Assembly (NCBI GenBank): GCA_934621385.1
Contig: CAKTUI010000033.1
Span: forward strand, 1-29,832
Direction: 5' to 3'
DNA: 29,832 nucleotides
Source of the DNA: an uncultured Kiritimatiellota bacterium
Lineage (GTDB): Bacteria; Verrucomicrobiota; Kiritimatiellia; RFP12; UBA1067
Shown in pieces: positions 1-6,584 of the stretch; the stretch's first letter is position 1, and each line of letters opens with the position of its first letter. Under the pieces are notes generated by a model. The model had not been told where the DNA came from. It worked only from the letters and a program-made list of their open reading frames with translations, and made no database searches. The translations under genes were made by a program, and so were the position numbers.

Positions 1-131
1 TTTATTTGATTTTCCATGCCGCATACCATATCAAATCTCCGCCGAAAAATCACCATATTTCTTTGCCGCCTCTATAGGACGTTCATCGGTTTTCTCCTTT
101 CGATGCTATCGCGTTCCTTGTGACATTGCCA
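1..131. other. AT-rich non-coding stretch, no gene seen
   Basis: This stretch lies downstream of the last minus-strand gene and is much richer in A and T than the rest of the window. On the minus strand an AAAGGAG element precedes an ATG at about 79-77, but that frame closes after only four codons. A second frame over the same bases reads about 23 sense codons between two stops. It could be the decayed start of another gene, but nothing here can be named. No hairpin terminator was seen. Confidence 0.4.
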
Positions 132-1166
132 TCAGAACGGCCAAAGCGACTTGCGCTTCTTCTTGTACGGCGGCTCCTCGCGCTGACGCTGGCACTTCCG
201 TGAATATTCTGCTGTATGTTCATCCTCAAGATTCGTATCGTTTGGCCTTGTATTGAACACGAACTGCGACATGCTCATGCCTCCTGGCCCCACGAAATTC
301 CAATCGCCGTATATCTTACCGTAAAGCGCAGAAACAAGCCTACCCTCAGAATCCACCTTAGTCCTTGTGCGGAACACCAAATACCTGTTGGAGTTGAGTT
401 GCGTTGTATATTCCGGCACCTTCACGGGTGATTGATCAAACCTATAACTGAATGTTTGCCGATAAACCGCATTAGTGTCGGCATGGTAAACACTCTCAAA
501 TTCAGAAGTCTTAGTCCGTTCCATCTCGTGAGCACCAGCATAAAGGTTGTTCGTGAAAGAGACCTCCATCGTCATATGATAATCATCGACAGTTGGGTTG
601 TTGAGCGCAAATCGAAGGAGCATGTCATTCTTAACGCCCTGCCCATATGGCGAAACAAAATCGTACTTCTCGCAATCAAAGCCAATCCACTCGTCATAAA
701 CTGGCACCTTGAAGGACGTCCTTTCATCATGGAAACTCATGGGCTGTGGATTGATTATTTTCTTGAGCACAACTGTGTGTTGCGAACCATAAGGAATCCA
801 TTTGCCATCTTTAAATGTATGCCTATATGCATAGTTCGGCAGGACAAATTCAGACGCATAGTAGCCTTCCTTTGTTATCTGGCAGGCGATCCTGTTTGTG
901 CATTTCCCTTGGACGATATATTCGCCATTAGTATCAGTACTTCCGCGAATGGGGATGAAATCTTTGTATCCGTCACCTGTCTGTAATCCACCCCATATCC
1001 GCGCATCTGCGACAGGCATCCCGTCCTGATCAACAAATAGGAGGCATTCTTTCGCTTGCGCACCATATCTACGCGCCTTTGCTAAAGTCAGCTCTTCGGC
1101 GCTTGGTCCTGCCGCATTCAGAATCAGCGGAATTGCGAAACACAACGATCTAACAATTAGTTTCAT
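132..1166 (-). CDS. Secreted protein with carboxypeptidase-regulatory-like beta domain, function unknown
   Basis: The 344-residue product starts with a likely Sec signal peptide (about residues 1-24, ending near PSAEE). Residues about 38-110 resemble a carboxypeptidase-regulatory-like (transthyretin-type) fold: a strand, then DGMPVADARIWGG, then a DTNGEYIV turn and a GYYASEF strand. The rest (about 140-325) looks beta-rich and I do not recognise it; the tail is basic and ends KKKRKSLWPF. The gene is noticeably AT-richer than its neighbours, which suggests transfer. A purine-rich AGGAAG ribosome site precedes the ATG. The ATG overlaps the stop of the upstream dehydratase remnant as ATGA, but that upstream gene is broken, so the coupling may be accidental. 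The export call is fairly secure; the function is unknown. Confidence 0.72.
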   Translation of the reverse strand: MKLIVRSLCFAIPLILNAAGPSAEELTLAKARRYGAQAKECLLFVDQDGMPVADARIWGGLQTGDGYKDFIPIRGSTDTNGEYIVQGKCTNRIACQITKEGYYASEFVLPNYAYRHTFKDGKWIPYGSQHTVVLKKIINPQPMSFHDERTSFKVPVYDEWIGFDCEKYDFVSPYGQGVKNDMLLRFALNNPTVDDYHMTMEVSFTNNLYAGAHEMERTKTSEFESVYHADTNAVYRQTFSYRFDQSPVKVPEYTTQLNSNRYLVFRTRTKVDSEGRLVSALYGKIYGDWNFVGPGGMSMSQFVFNTRPNDTNLEDEHTAEYSRKCQRQREEPPYKKKRKSLWPF

Positions 1167-1776
1167 TTGAGGCTTCCTTTCGTTTTTAGTTCGTCGTAGA
1201 GCGCATTTTCACCGCGCTCGACCATCAGCACCTTCGCCGCGCCGGCGTCCAGCACCTGACGGACGATTTCGCTGCCGATCGATCCGCCGGCCCCCGTCAC
1301 CATCACGCACTTGCCAGCGAAGCACGCCCTGACGGACGCATCCGCGAGTACACGTTCCTTGCGGTTCAGCAGCTTGGCCTCGCGGTTCCTGGCGTTCGCG
1401 AAAGCGTCCAGAGCCAGCGGATGACCAATGCGCCCGCGCCCCAAAGGACGCCATTGATGAGGTTGACCGTGAACGGCGGACGAATATGCACCTGCGCCTC
1501 GCTGCGAAAGACGATGCGGAAGAGCATCATGATCGCCACGGCACTGCCGAACGCCAGCATGAACCGCATCAGGTCCCGCGCCCTGAGCCTCCACCGGCGC
1601 AGGCAGTCGAAGGCGATCATCATCGCCAGCTGCACGAACGCGACGGTCAGAAACGACTGCCAGGTCGCCGCCCATCCCCAGCGGGGGGCCTGAAAGTCAA
1701 ACCGCAAGGCGATGGCCGCAGCAAAGGCGATCATCATGATCGCCCCGTCAACCACCACGCCAAAGACAGCTTTCAT
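1163..1776 (-). pseudogene. Remnant of FlaA1/CapD-type membrane nucleotide-sugar dehydratase
   Basis: Intact members of this family (WbpM, CapD, FlaA1) run about 600 residues: an N-terminal membrane region, a first nucleotide-binding fold and a second SDR-type dehydratase domain. They act in surface-glycan precursor synthesis. Here the frame from the ATG at 1776 encodes the membrane region (hydrophobic segments near residues 5-25, 40-60 and 70-90) and then a TVNLINGVLWGAGALVIRW segment. It runs out at 1366. The neighbouring frame takes over around 1400-1420 with KLLNRKERVLADASV, the linker that normally precedes the second domain. It then shows the NAD-binding motif VTGAGGSIGSEIVRQ and VERGENALYDEL, and stops at 1163. 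The first Rossmann domain and almost all of the catalytic domain are missing. Three lesions (internal deletion, frameshift and 3' loss) make it non-functional. The 3' break coincides with the start of AT-rich DNA. Confidence 0.8.
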
Positions 1777-1782
1777 GCCGAT

Positions 1783-1788
1783 ATTATA
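1783..1788 (-). promoter_or_regulatory. TATAAT hexamer just upstream of the dehydratase remnant
   Basis: A perfect TATAAT reads on the minus strand seven bases before the ATG at 1776, within a 23-base gap of locally AT-rich sequence. No convincing -35 box lies 16-18 bases further upstream. If real, it would give a leaderless or nearly leaderless transcript. It may equally be chance. Confidence 0.2.
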
Positions 1789-1799
1789 TCAAAAGCGGA

Positions 1800-2216
1800 C
1801 TATTCGTAGCGAAGACGCGCCGTAGCCGTGCAGGCGGCGGACGAGACGAAGCGGAGCCAGTAGGCGCGAATGGCGCTCAGGTCGTCCGTCACCTTTTCGC
1901 CCGGCTTCAGCTCGTAATTCTTGAGCTTCGCCCAGGTGCCACGTCCCGTAATGTCGATCTCCAGAGTGACCGTCGTCACGGAGGACGCCTCGACGGTCAG
2001 TCGCTTGCGGTCGAAGCCCGTCATCAGGTAGGGATCGCTCGGCTCGCCCGGCTTGACCGCAGTCTTCAGCCACGGACCGCCCTCCCCGCGGGGCTTCCCC
2101 ATCTTCCAGAGATCATCCGCCACGCCGAGCCAAACCGCCGCGGTCGAGTTCTTCTCCGCCGCGCGCAGGATGCGCGGATTCGTCCCCTTGTAAAACCGCT
2201 CGACGCCAGTCAGCAC
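1800..2216 (-). pseudogene. C-terminal fragment of the preceding secreted protein, cut off by an in-frame TGA
   Basis: This frame is the direct continuation of the gene at 2235-4322. It lies in the same reading frame and is separated only by the TGA at 2237-2235; no other stop intervenes. The codons right after the TGA (SWRGLLVLTGVE) read smoothly into it. Its sequence aligns by eye with the module already present once in the first part of the gene: DPYLMTGFDRKRLTV here against DAYLLAGYDRRTLYV there, then LEIDITGRGTW against LEVDEKGDGVW. It therefore completes a second copy of a C-terminal beta module. There is no signal peptide and no strong ribosome site at its first ATG, so separate translation looks unlikely. 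Confidence 0.65.
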
Positions 2217-2234
2217 CAGAAGTCCACGCCAGGA

Positions 2235-4322
2235 TCAGTAGTCCCTCGGATACCCGAGCATGGCAGAGGCCGTGACCGGACGAATCATCGCCATGCCGCC
2301 CGCATTCTCCGCCGGCAGCTCGTAGAAGTTGCCGCCCACGTGCATCAGGTCGCGTTCGGTGCAGACCTCGCGGCACTGCCCACAGCCTAAAATCTCACCC
2401 TGCGGCATCGTCCCGTCCGCATACCAGCCGATAGACGGCAACCGCCAGCGACGGTTGTCATCGTCAATGACAAGGGCAGATGCCGCGTCCACCCACACGC
2501 CAGCGGTGCGAACGGACCCGTTCACACTAGCCGCGCAATTCGTGAGCATATCCTGCGCCTGCGAGGAGTCTGCATCGGCAACTCTCTTGAAGTTGAGTTC
2601 GCCGTCGATCTCATAGTAGCCGCGCATGCCGTTGTACGTCGTGTCGAGGAACTTGAGCGGCAGGCCCGCGCTCGCCGCGCCGCTCCGCACGAGCCCCTCA
2701 AGATCGCCCATCTGCGTGGTCGGGAAAAAGACGAGCCCCTCGAATATCTTGTCCGGCTTCGCTTCACGCCGATCCGCGTTCGCGTAATTGAAGAACGCCG
2801 TCACCTTCTTCGCGTCGCTCTTCGCGACAAGGCGCACCCACTCACCGGGGAGATCATCGAGCTCGACGATCTGAAGGCCGCCAGCCCCGTTAGAAATTCT
2901 AGGACCGATAGAACTTCTGGCCACCCGCCAGACCCCATCGCCTTTCTCGTCGACTTCGAGGTCGAAGTCGAGCCCGCCCGTCACGTAGAGGGTTCGCCGG
3001 TCGTAGCCCGCGAGCAGATAGGCGTCGCTGCGTGTACCCGCCTTCACCGGCTCCTCGTGCCAGACCGAGCCGCGGCCGAGCGCGGGACCGAACGAACCGA
3101 GGTCCTTCGGGTCGACGAACCAGAGGTTTGAGTTGGAAGTCTCCGGACCCGCCACGCCGCCTTTCGCGCGGCGCTTGTTCAGGAACTCGTTCTTCGCCGA
3201 GTCGTCGCAGCCGAACACGACCTTGCCGTTCCACTCGCAGAAGTCGCCGATGACCTTCAGGTAGTTGGAGTACGGACGAATCCCCTTCGCGCTCTTCGGA
3301 CCGAACGACGCGGGAAACTTCCAGAACGTGCCGTGCATCGTCGCCAAGAGGTTTTCCTGGTCGCCGATCTCGCGGATGCGCGGCCACTCGGTGTTCCAGC
3401 CGTGCGCGCCGTCGTAACTGTGCGAGCCCTTCGGGAGCCGATAGTCGTGCCAGGTCTTGCCGTCGTCCGTCACGGCGAGGATCACGCTCTTGTGGTCCCA
3501 GCCCATCGCCCAAATGACGTTCGCATTCGGATGCTCGTTGCCGTAGATGCCGTCCTTCGTCGTCACCTCGGTGAACTGGTTGGTGCGTATGAGCGTCCAC
3601 TGCTTGTCGTTCGGACGCCACTGCGCGAGTGCACCCGCCGGAATCGTCGAATCCCGCATCGCACGGTCGTTGAACCAGCCGTTGTTGGCGTAGAACACCT
3701 TGCCGAAGCCGCTGCACGTCCCCTTGCCGTGATAGCCGAAGAGGTTCGACTCCTCCGCCTCGTTCCATCCCTTTGGCGGCTTCACGCCGAGGTCCTTGAA
3801 GAACTTGCTGAAGTGTCCCTCGTTGAACCCGTCGCGGATGCAGGTGAAGGTGTCGAGCGTGTTGACGTCGAGCTCGTACAGCGCCTCCTCCATGTCGGTC
3901 ACATAGATCTTGCTCTTCGGGTCCGTGACATGCCGCGCGACGCCGGTGAGGCGCCCGGGCATCGTGTGGATCGGCACGGTGCGCACCTTGCCGTCCTTGT
4001 CCACAAGATACGTGCCGATCAGAAGCTGCTGAGACTCACGGTGGATCAGGCGGTTCGCGTGCGTACCGCCGACGGATTCGGGACGGACGATTTTCCGCTT
4101 GTCGGGCGTAATCTGGTAGAGCTTGTCGCTGCCGCCCACAGGACAGTGCGGTCCGTAGGTGATGACCCACAGACTCCCCACCCACGGCACGACCGCGCCC
4201 GTACCGCATTCGCCCTCCTCGTTGCAGTACGCAAGTGACGGGTAGACCCCGCTCACGCACTTCGGCTCCGCAACCGCACTCCACGCGGCCATCGCCGCCA
4301 CCATCATCGTCAGTCGGTTCAT
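2235..4322 (-). CDS. Large secreted beta-propeller-like protein with duplicated C-terminal module, prematurely stopped
   Basis: From the ATG at 4322 the product is 695 residues and starts with a compact signal peptide (MNRLTMMVAAMAAWSAVA, then EP). Residues about 20-340 contain recurring strand pairs of propeller type (KLYQITPDKRKIV, KIYVTDMEEALYELDV, VILAVTDDGKTWHDYRL). A module at about 349-530 is followed by a partly repeated second module that runs into the in-frame TGA and continues at 2216-1800. I do not recognise a named family; a role in binding or processing extracellular glycan is only a guess from the neighbours. There are two candidate starts, each with a good Shine-Dalgarno: 4385 (AGGAGG at 4396-4391) and 4322 (GGAGG at 4334-4330). 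I prefer 4322 because it gives a standard signal peptide. If the TGA is a true lesion, the whole locus is a pseudogene. Confidence 0.7.
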   Translation of the reverse strand: MNRLTMMVAAMAAWSAVAEPKCVSGVYPSLAYCNEEGECGTGAVVPWVGSLWVITYGPHCPVGGSDKLYQITPDKRKIVRPESVGGTHANRLIHRESQQLLIGTYLVDKDGKVRTVPIHTMPGRLTGVARHVTDPKSKIYVTDMEEALYELDVNTLDTFTCIRDGFNEGHFSKFFKDLGVKPPKGWNEAEESNLFGYHGKGTCSGFGKVFYANNGWFNDRAMRDSTIPAGALAQWRPNDKQWTLIRTNQFTEVTTKDGIYGNEHPNANVIWAMGWDHKSVILAVTDDGKTWHDYRLPKGSHSYDGAHGWNTEWPRIREIGDQENLLATMHGTFWKFPASFGPKSAKGIRPYSNYLKVIGDFCEWNGKVVFGCDDSAKNEFLNKRRAKGGVAGPETSNSNLWFVDPKDLGSFGPALGRGSVWHEEPVKAGTRSDAYLLAGYDRRTLYVTGGLDFDLEVDEKGDGVWRVARSSIGPRISNGAGGLQIVELDDLPGEWVRLVAKSDAKKVTAFFNYANADRREAKPDKIFEGLVFFPTTQMGDLEGLVRSGAASAGLPLKFLDTTYNGMRGYYEIDGELNFKRVADADSSQAQDMLTNCAASVNGSVRTAGVWVDAASALVIDDDNRRWRLPSIGWYADGTMPQGEILGCGQCREVCTERDLMHVGGNFYELPAENAGGMAMIRPVTASAMLGYPRDY

Positions 4323-4329
4323 TTCCCTG

Positions 4330-4334
4330 CCTCC
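4330..4334 (-). promoter_or_regulatory. Shine-Dalgarno that favours the 4322 start
   Basis: GGAGG lies seven bases before the ATG at 4322, which opens directly into a signal peptide. A second and stronger AGGAGG at 4396-4391 lies five bases before an in-frame ATG at 4385. The two sites compete for the call of the true start. Confidence 0.5.
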
Positions 4335-4407
4335 ATTTTGCCAGCTCACGGCTTTCAACTTCACAATTTGCGAAATCGCGTGCATGGGAACCTCCTGATG
4401 AAATGTT

Positions 4408-4449
4408 ACTTTTCAACGCTGAAAATTCTATCAATTTTCAGCGGAAAGT
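4408..4449. repeat. Long inverted repeat between the FHA gene and the propeller gene
   Basis: CGCTGAAAATT at 4417-4427 is matched perfectly by AATTTTCAGCG at 4433-4443 around a five-base loop. The pairing can be extended with a small bulge to ACTTTTCAA/GGAAAGT, covering 4408-4449. It is AT-rich within GC-rich surroundings and sits in the largest gap (134 bases) of the region. No run of T follows it on the minus strand, so a classical intrinsic terminator is doubtful. An operator, an RNA-stability hairpin or a weak terminator are the alternatives. Confidence 0.6.
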
Positions 4450-4451
4450 CC

Positions 4452-4468
4452 ATCCGTCAAAGACGGAT
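4452..4468 (-). terminator. Hairpin overlapping the FHA stop codon
   Basis: On the minus strand ATCCGTC-TTT-GACGGAT forms a perfect seven-base-pair stem with a three-base loop. The TGA stop of the FHA gene lies at 4459-4457, inside the loop and the 3' arm. Together with the inverted repeat just downstream it could slow or end transcription of the core operon. There is no T-tract directly after it, so the terminator label is tentative. Confidence 0.35.
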
Positions 4469-5080
4469 CTTGCGTTCTTTTTCGACGAACTTGAGGTCTT
4501 CGGACAACTTCAGCCCGGGACGGAACGGCTTCGTCGGATCTTCAGGATTGTAAGCCGGAACGGGCTTGCCCTTGATCTCCTTCGGCAGATTCATGACCTT
4601 GGCGACAGGAACCTCTTTGATGACTTCCTTCTCGACAATCTTCTCCACGATCTTCTCGACCGGTTTCTCCACGATTTTCTCGACAATCTTTTCGACCGGC
4701 TTCTCCACGATCTTCTCGACAATCTTTTCGACCGGCTTCTCCACGATCTTCTCAACGACCTTCATCTGCGCCCCGTCGGAGACGGCCAGGCTGATGCTCA
4801 TCGCGACCGTGCCGAAATGGACGATGTCGCCGTTGACAAGCTCAACCTTCGCGTTCGGAGCCAGCTGCTTGCCGCGGAAGAACGAGCCATTCGCACTGTC
4901 CAGGTCCTGCACAAACCAGCTGCCGTTCTCGAAGAACACCTTGGCGTGATGACGCGACAGAACGCCGAGCTGCATCGCGACCTTGTTGTCCGGTTCGCGT
5001 CCAATCGTCACGGGCTCCGTGTCGGCAAACTCCCCTTCGCGGTAAACGTCGATGTTGTCAAATCGCAGGATGGCCTTCAT
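4457..5080 (-). CDS. FHA-domain protein with VEK-repeat tail
   Basis: This 207-residue protein has no signal peptide, so it is probably cytoplasmic. Residues 1-100 form a forkhead-associated domain, a phosphothreonine-peptide reader. The family's conserved residues are visible: G27-R28, the S42-R43-H44-H45 cluster, and N64-G65 in DSANGSF. Residues about 108-153 are a highly regular charged repeat built on VEKPVEKIVEKI, encoded by three near-identical 36-base units; it probably forms an extended or coiled rod. A proline-rich end (KPVPAYNPEDPTKPFRPG) follows. The start is set by AAGGAGA before the ATG at 5080, 19 bases after the SGNH gene. It closes the core operon and could link Ser/Thr phosphorylation to the membrane machine, but no kinase or phosphatase gene lies in the window. 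Confidence 0.88.
   Translation of the reverse strand: MKAILRFDNIDVYREGEFADTEPVTIGREPDNKVAMQLGVLSRHHAKVFFENGSWFVQDLDSANGSFFRGKQLAPNAKVELVNGDIVHFGTVAMSISLAVSDGAQMKVVEKIVEKPVEKIVEKIVEKPVEKIVEKIVEKPVEKIVEKIVEKEVIKEVPVAKVMNLPKEIKGKPVPAYNPEDPTKPFRPGLKLSEDLKFVEKERKIRL
4651..4758. repeat. Three tandem 36-base units inside the FHA gene
   Basis: Units start at 4651, 4687 and 4723 and differ by only a few bases, mostly synonymous. Each encodes one twelve-residue VEK block. Such units can expand or contract by slippage without a frameshift, so the tail length is likely to vary between strains. Confidence 0.85.
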
Positions 5081-5099
5081 CGCATGTCTCCTTATCCGA

Positions 5100-6584
5100 T
5101 TATTTCCCGCAGTACTTCTTGAAGAAGGGCTCGACCGCCTTGCGCCAGATCACATAGCCGGCGTCCGTCAGGTGCAGGCGCTCCTGGTCGAAGAGCTCCG
5201 GACGCGTCACGCCGTTCGCGTCGACCAGCTTGTCGGCGAACGAGAAGCGGATCACCTCAGGCCCCAAATCGGCCTTCGCCAGAATCTCGTTCACGCTCCG
5301 CGCCTGCGCGTAAGCCTTGTTGTCAAAGCTCGGTCCGCGCGGGAAGATCTGCAGGTAAAGGATCTTCGCCTGCGGCTGCTTCTCGCGGATGACCTTGATG
5401 ACCTCGCGCGTGCCCGCCGCGATGTCCTCCGGCTTCTGTCCGTGGCAGTTGTTCGTGCCGATCATCAGCATCACCAGTTTCGTCTTGTAGCCGTCAAGCT
5501 CGCCGTTCTTCGCGCGCCACAAGAGGTGCTGGACCTGGTCGCCGCCGTAGCCCGCGTTCAGGATCGTGTAGGTCTTGCGCAGGTCTTCGATCTCAGTCGA
5601 GGTGTCCTCGCCCTCGCCGACATCCCAGTAATGCGTGATCGAGTCGCCCATGAACACGAGGTCGATCTCGCCCTTCGACTCGGAGATGATCTTGCGGTTC
5701 TTCGCGATCTTCTCGAGCCACCAGCCGTCCGAAAAGTCCTTGCCGATCTGGATGCGCGTAGACGGCGCCAGCGCGGGCACGTCGCCCGCCGCGTACTGCC
5801 ACGACGAGAGGTTCGGCGCGAAGCGGGACGCCACCCACTCGCCCGGCTTCGCCTTGAGACAGGCGTCGAGCGTCGGCTTGAGCGCGTTCGCCCACAGGAC
5901 GTAGCCGAAGGTGCCCGGATGGAGTCCGTCAGGCATGATCTCCTTCGAGACCGTGCCGCCCGGGAGCGTGAACTGGTCGTTGATGTCGCACCACACGACG
6001 TGGCGTCCGTCGGCGAACTTGACGATCTCTCGGTTCACGATCTCGTTGCGCTGACGCTGCTCAGGAACGGAGCGTGGAAAGATCGGATGCAGGATGATCT
6101 TCGCGTCGGGCTGCTTCGCGCGCAATGCGTCCAGCACCCGCTTGATGCCGATGATCGAGTCGACCGGCGGTTCTTCGGACTGCGGGAAATGCCCCGTGTT
6201 GTTCGTGCCGATCATCAGCACGATCGCCTTCGCCTTGTAGCCGTCGAACTCGCCGTTGGCGATCCGATAGAGAACATGCTCCGTGCGGTCGCCCGAAAAT
6301 CCGAGGTCAATCGCCTTGTACGGCTCCGCCGCAAATGTCTCGTCCCAGACGGGCTTGCCGCGCCAGTTGTCCTCCCAGAAATCGGTGATCGAGTCGCCGA
6401 GGAAAATGACCTCGCTCCCGCCCTTCTCCTTCAGCTCCTTCGCCTTGTCGCTGAACTTGCCCGGCCACCACTTCTTGGCCCAGTCCGAATCCGGCGCGTT
6501 CGGCGTGACGGCGCGGATGTCCGCAAAAGCCGGCGCGGCAACCGCGGCGGCGAGACAACAGATGACAATGCTTCTGACTTTCAT
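5100..6584 (-). CDS. Secreted tandem SGNH/GDSL hydrolase
   Basis: The 494-residue protein has a signal peptide (MKVRSIVICCLAAAVAAPAFA) followed by two SGNH hydrolase domains. This fold covers esterases and deacetylases that often remove acetyl groups from glycans. Domain 1 has IFLGDSITDFW with nucleophile S65, the GTNN block and PDGLHPGTFGY, which supplies the Asp-x-x-His pair near residue 220. Domain 2 has VFMGDSITHYWD near residue 311 and IGTNNCHGQ, but its last block reads ERLHLTDAGY, with Glu where Asp is usual. The ATG at 6584 overlaps the upstream DUF4159 stop as ATGA. The frame is open further upstream to 6737, but the signal peptide and the coupling support 6584. The substrate is unknown; extracellular polysaccharide or peptidoglycan O-acetyl groups are plausible. 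Confidence 0.88.
   Translation of the reverse strand: MKVRSIVICCLAAAVAAPAFADIRAVTPNAPDSDWAKKWWPGKFSDKAKELKEKGGSEVIFLGDSITDFWEDNWRGKPVWDETFAAEPYKAIDLGFSGDRTEHVLYRIANGEFDGYKAKAIVLMIGTNNTGHFPQSEEPPVDSIIGIKRVLDALRAKQPDAKIILHPIFPRSVPEQRQRNEIVNREIVKFADGRHVVWCDINDQFTLPGGTVSKEIMPDGLHPGTFGYVLWANALKPTLDACLKAKPGEWVASRFAPNLSSWQYAAGDVPALAPSTRIQIGKDFSDGWWLEKIAKNRKIISESKGEIDLVFMGDSITHYWDVGEGEDTSTEIEDLRKTYTILNAGYGGDQVQHLLWRAKNGELDGYKTKLVMLMIGTNNCHGQKPEDIAAGTREVIKVIREKQPQAKILYLQIFPRGPSFDNKAYAQARSVNEILAKADLGPEVIRFSFADKLVDANGVTRPELFDQERLHLTDAGYVIWRKAVEPFFKKYCGK

Noticed and set aside
65..79. Ribosome-site-like AAAGGAG plus ATG downstream of the last gene
   Set aside because: The frame closes after four codons, and the overlapping longer frame is flanked by stops; no gene can be supported.
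2235..2237. Selenocysteine or reassigned TGA
   Set aside because: TGA ends many genes in the window, the codon is not in a redox-type motif, and no convincing SECIS-like hairpin was seen just after it. A mutation or sequencing error is simpler.
4651..4758. Possible CRISPR-like array
   Set aside because: The 36-base units are contiguous without spacers and stay in frame inside a protein-coding gene.
4566..4949. Plus-strand frame with regular FSTIFSTGFSTIFST repeats
   Set aside because: The regularity is only the antisense reading of the 36-base VEK repeat units in the FHA gene.
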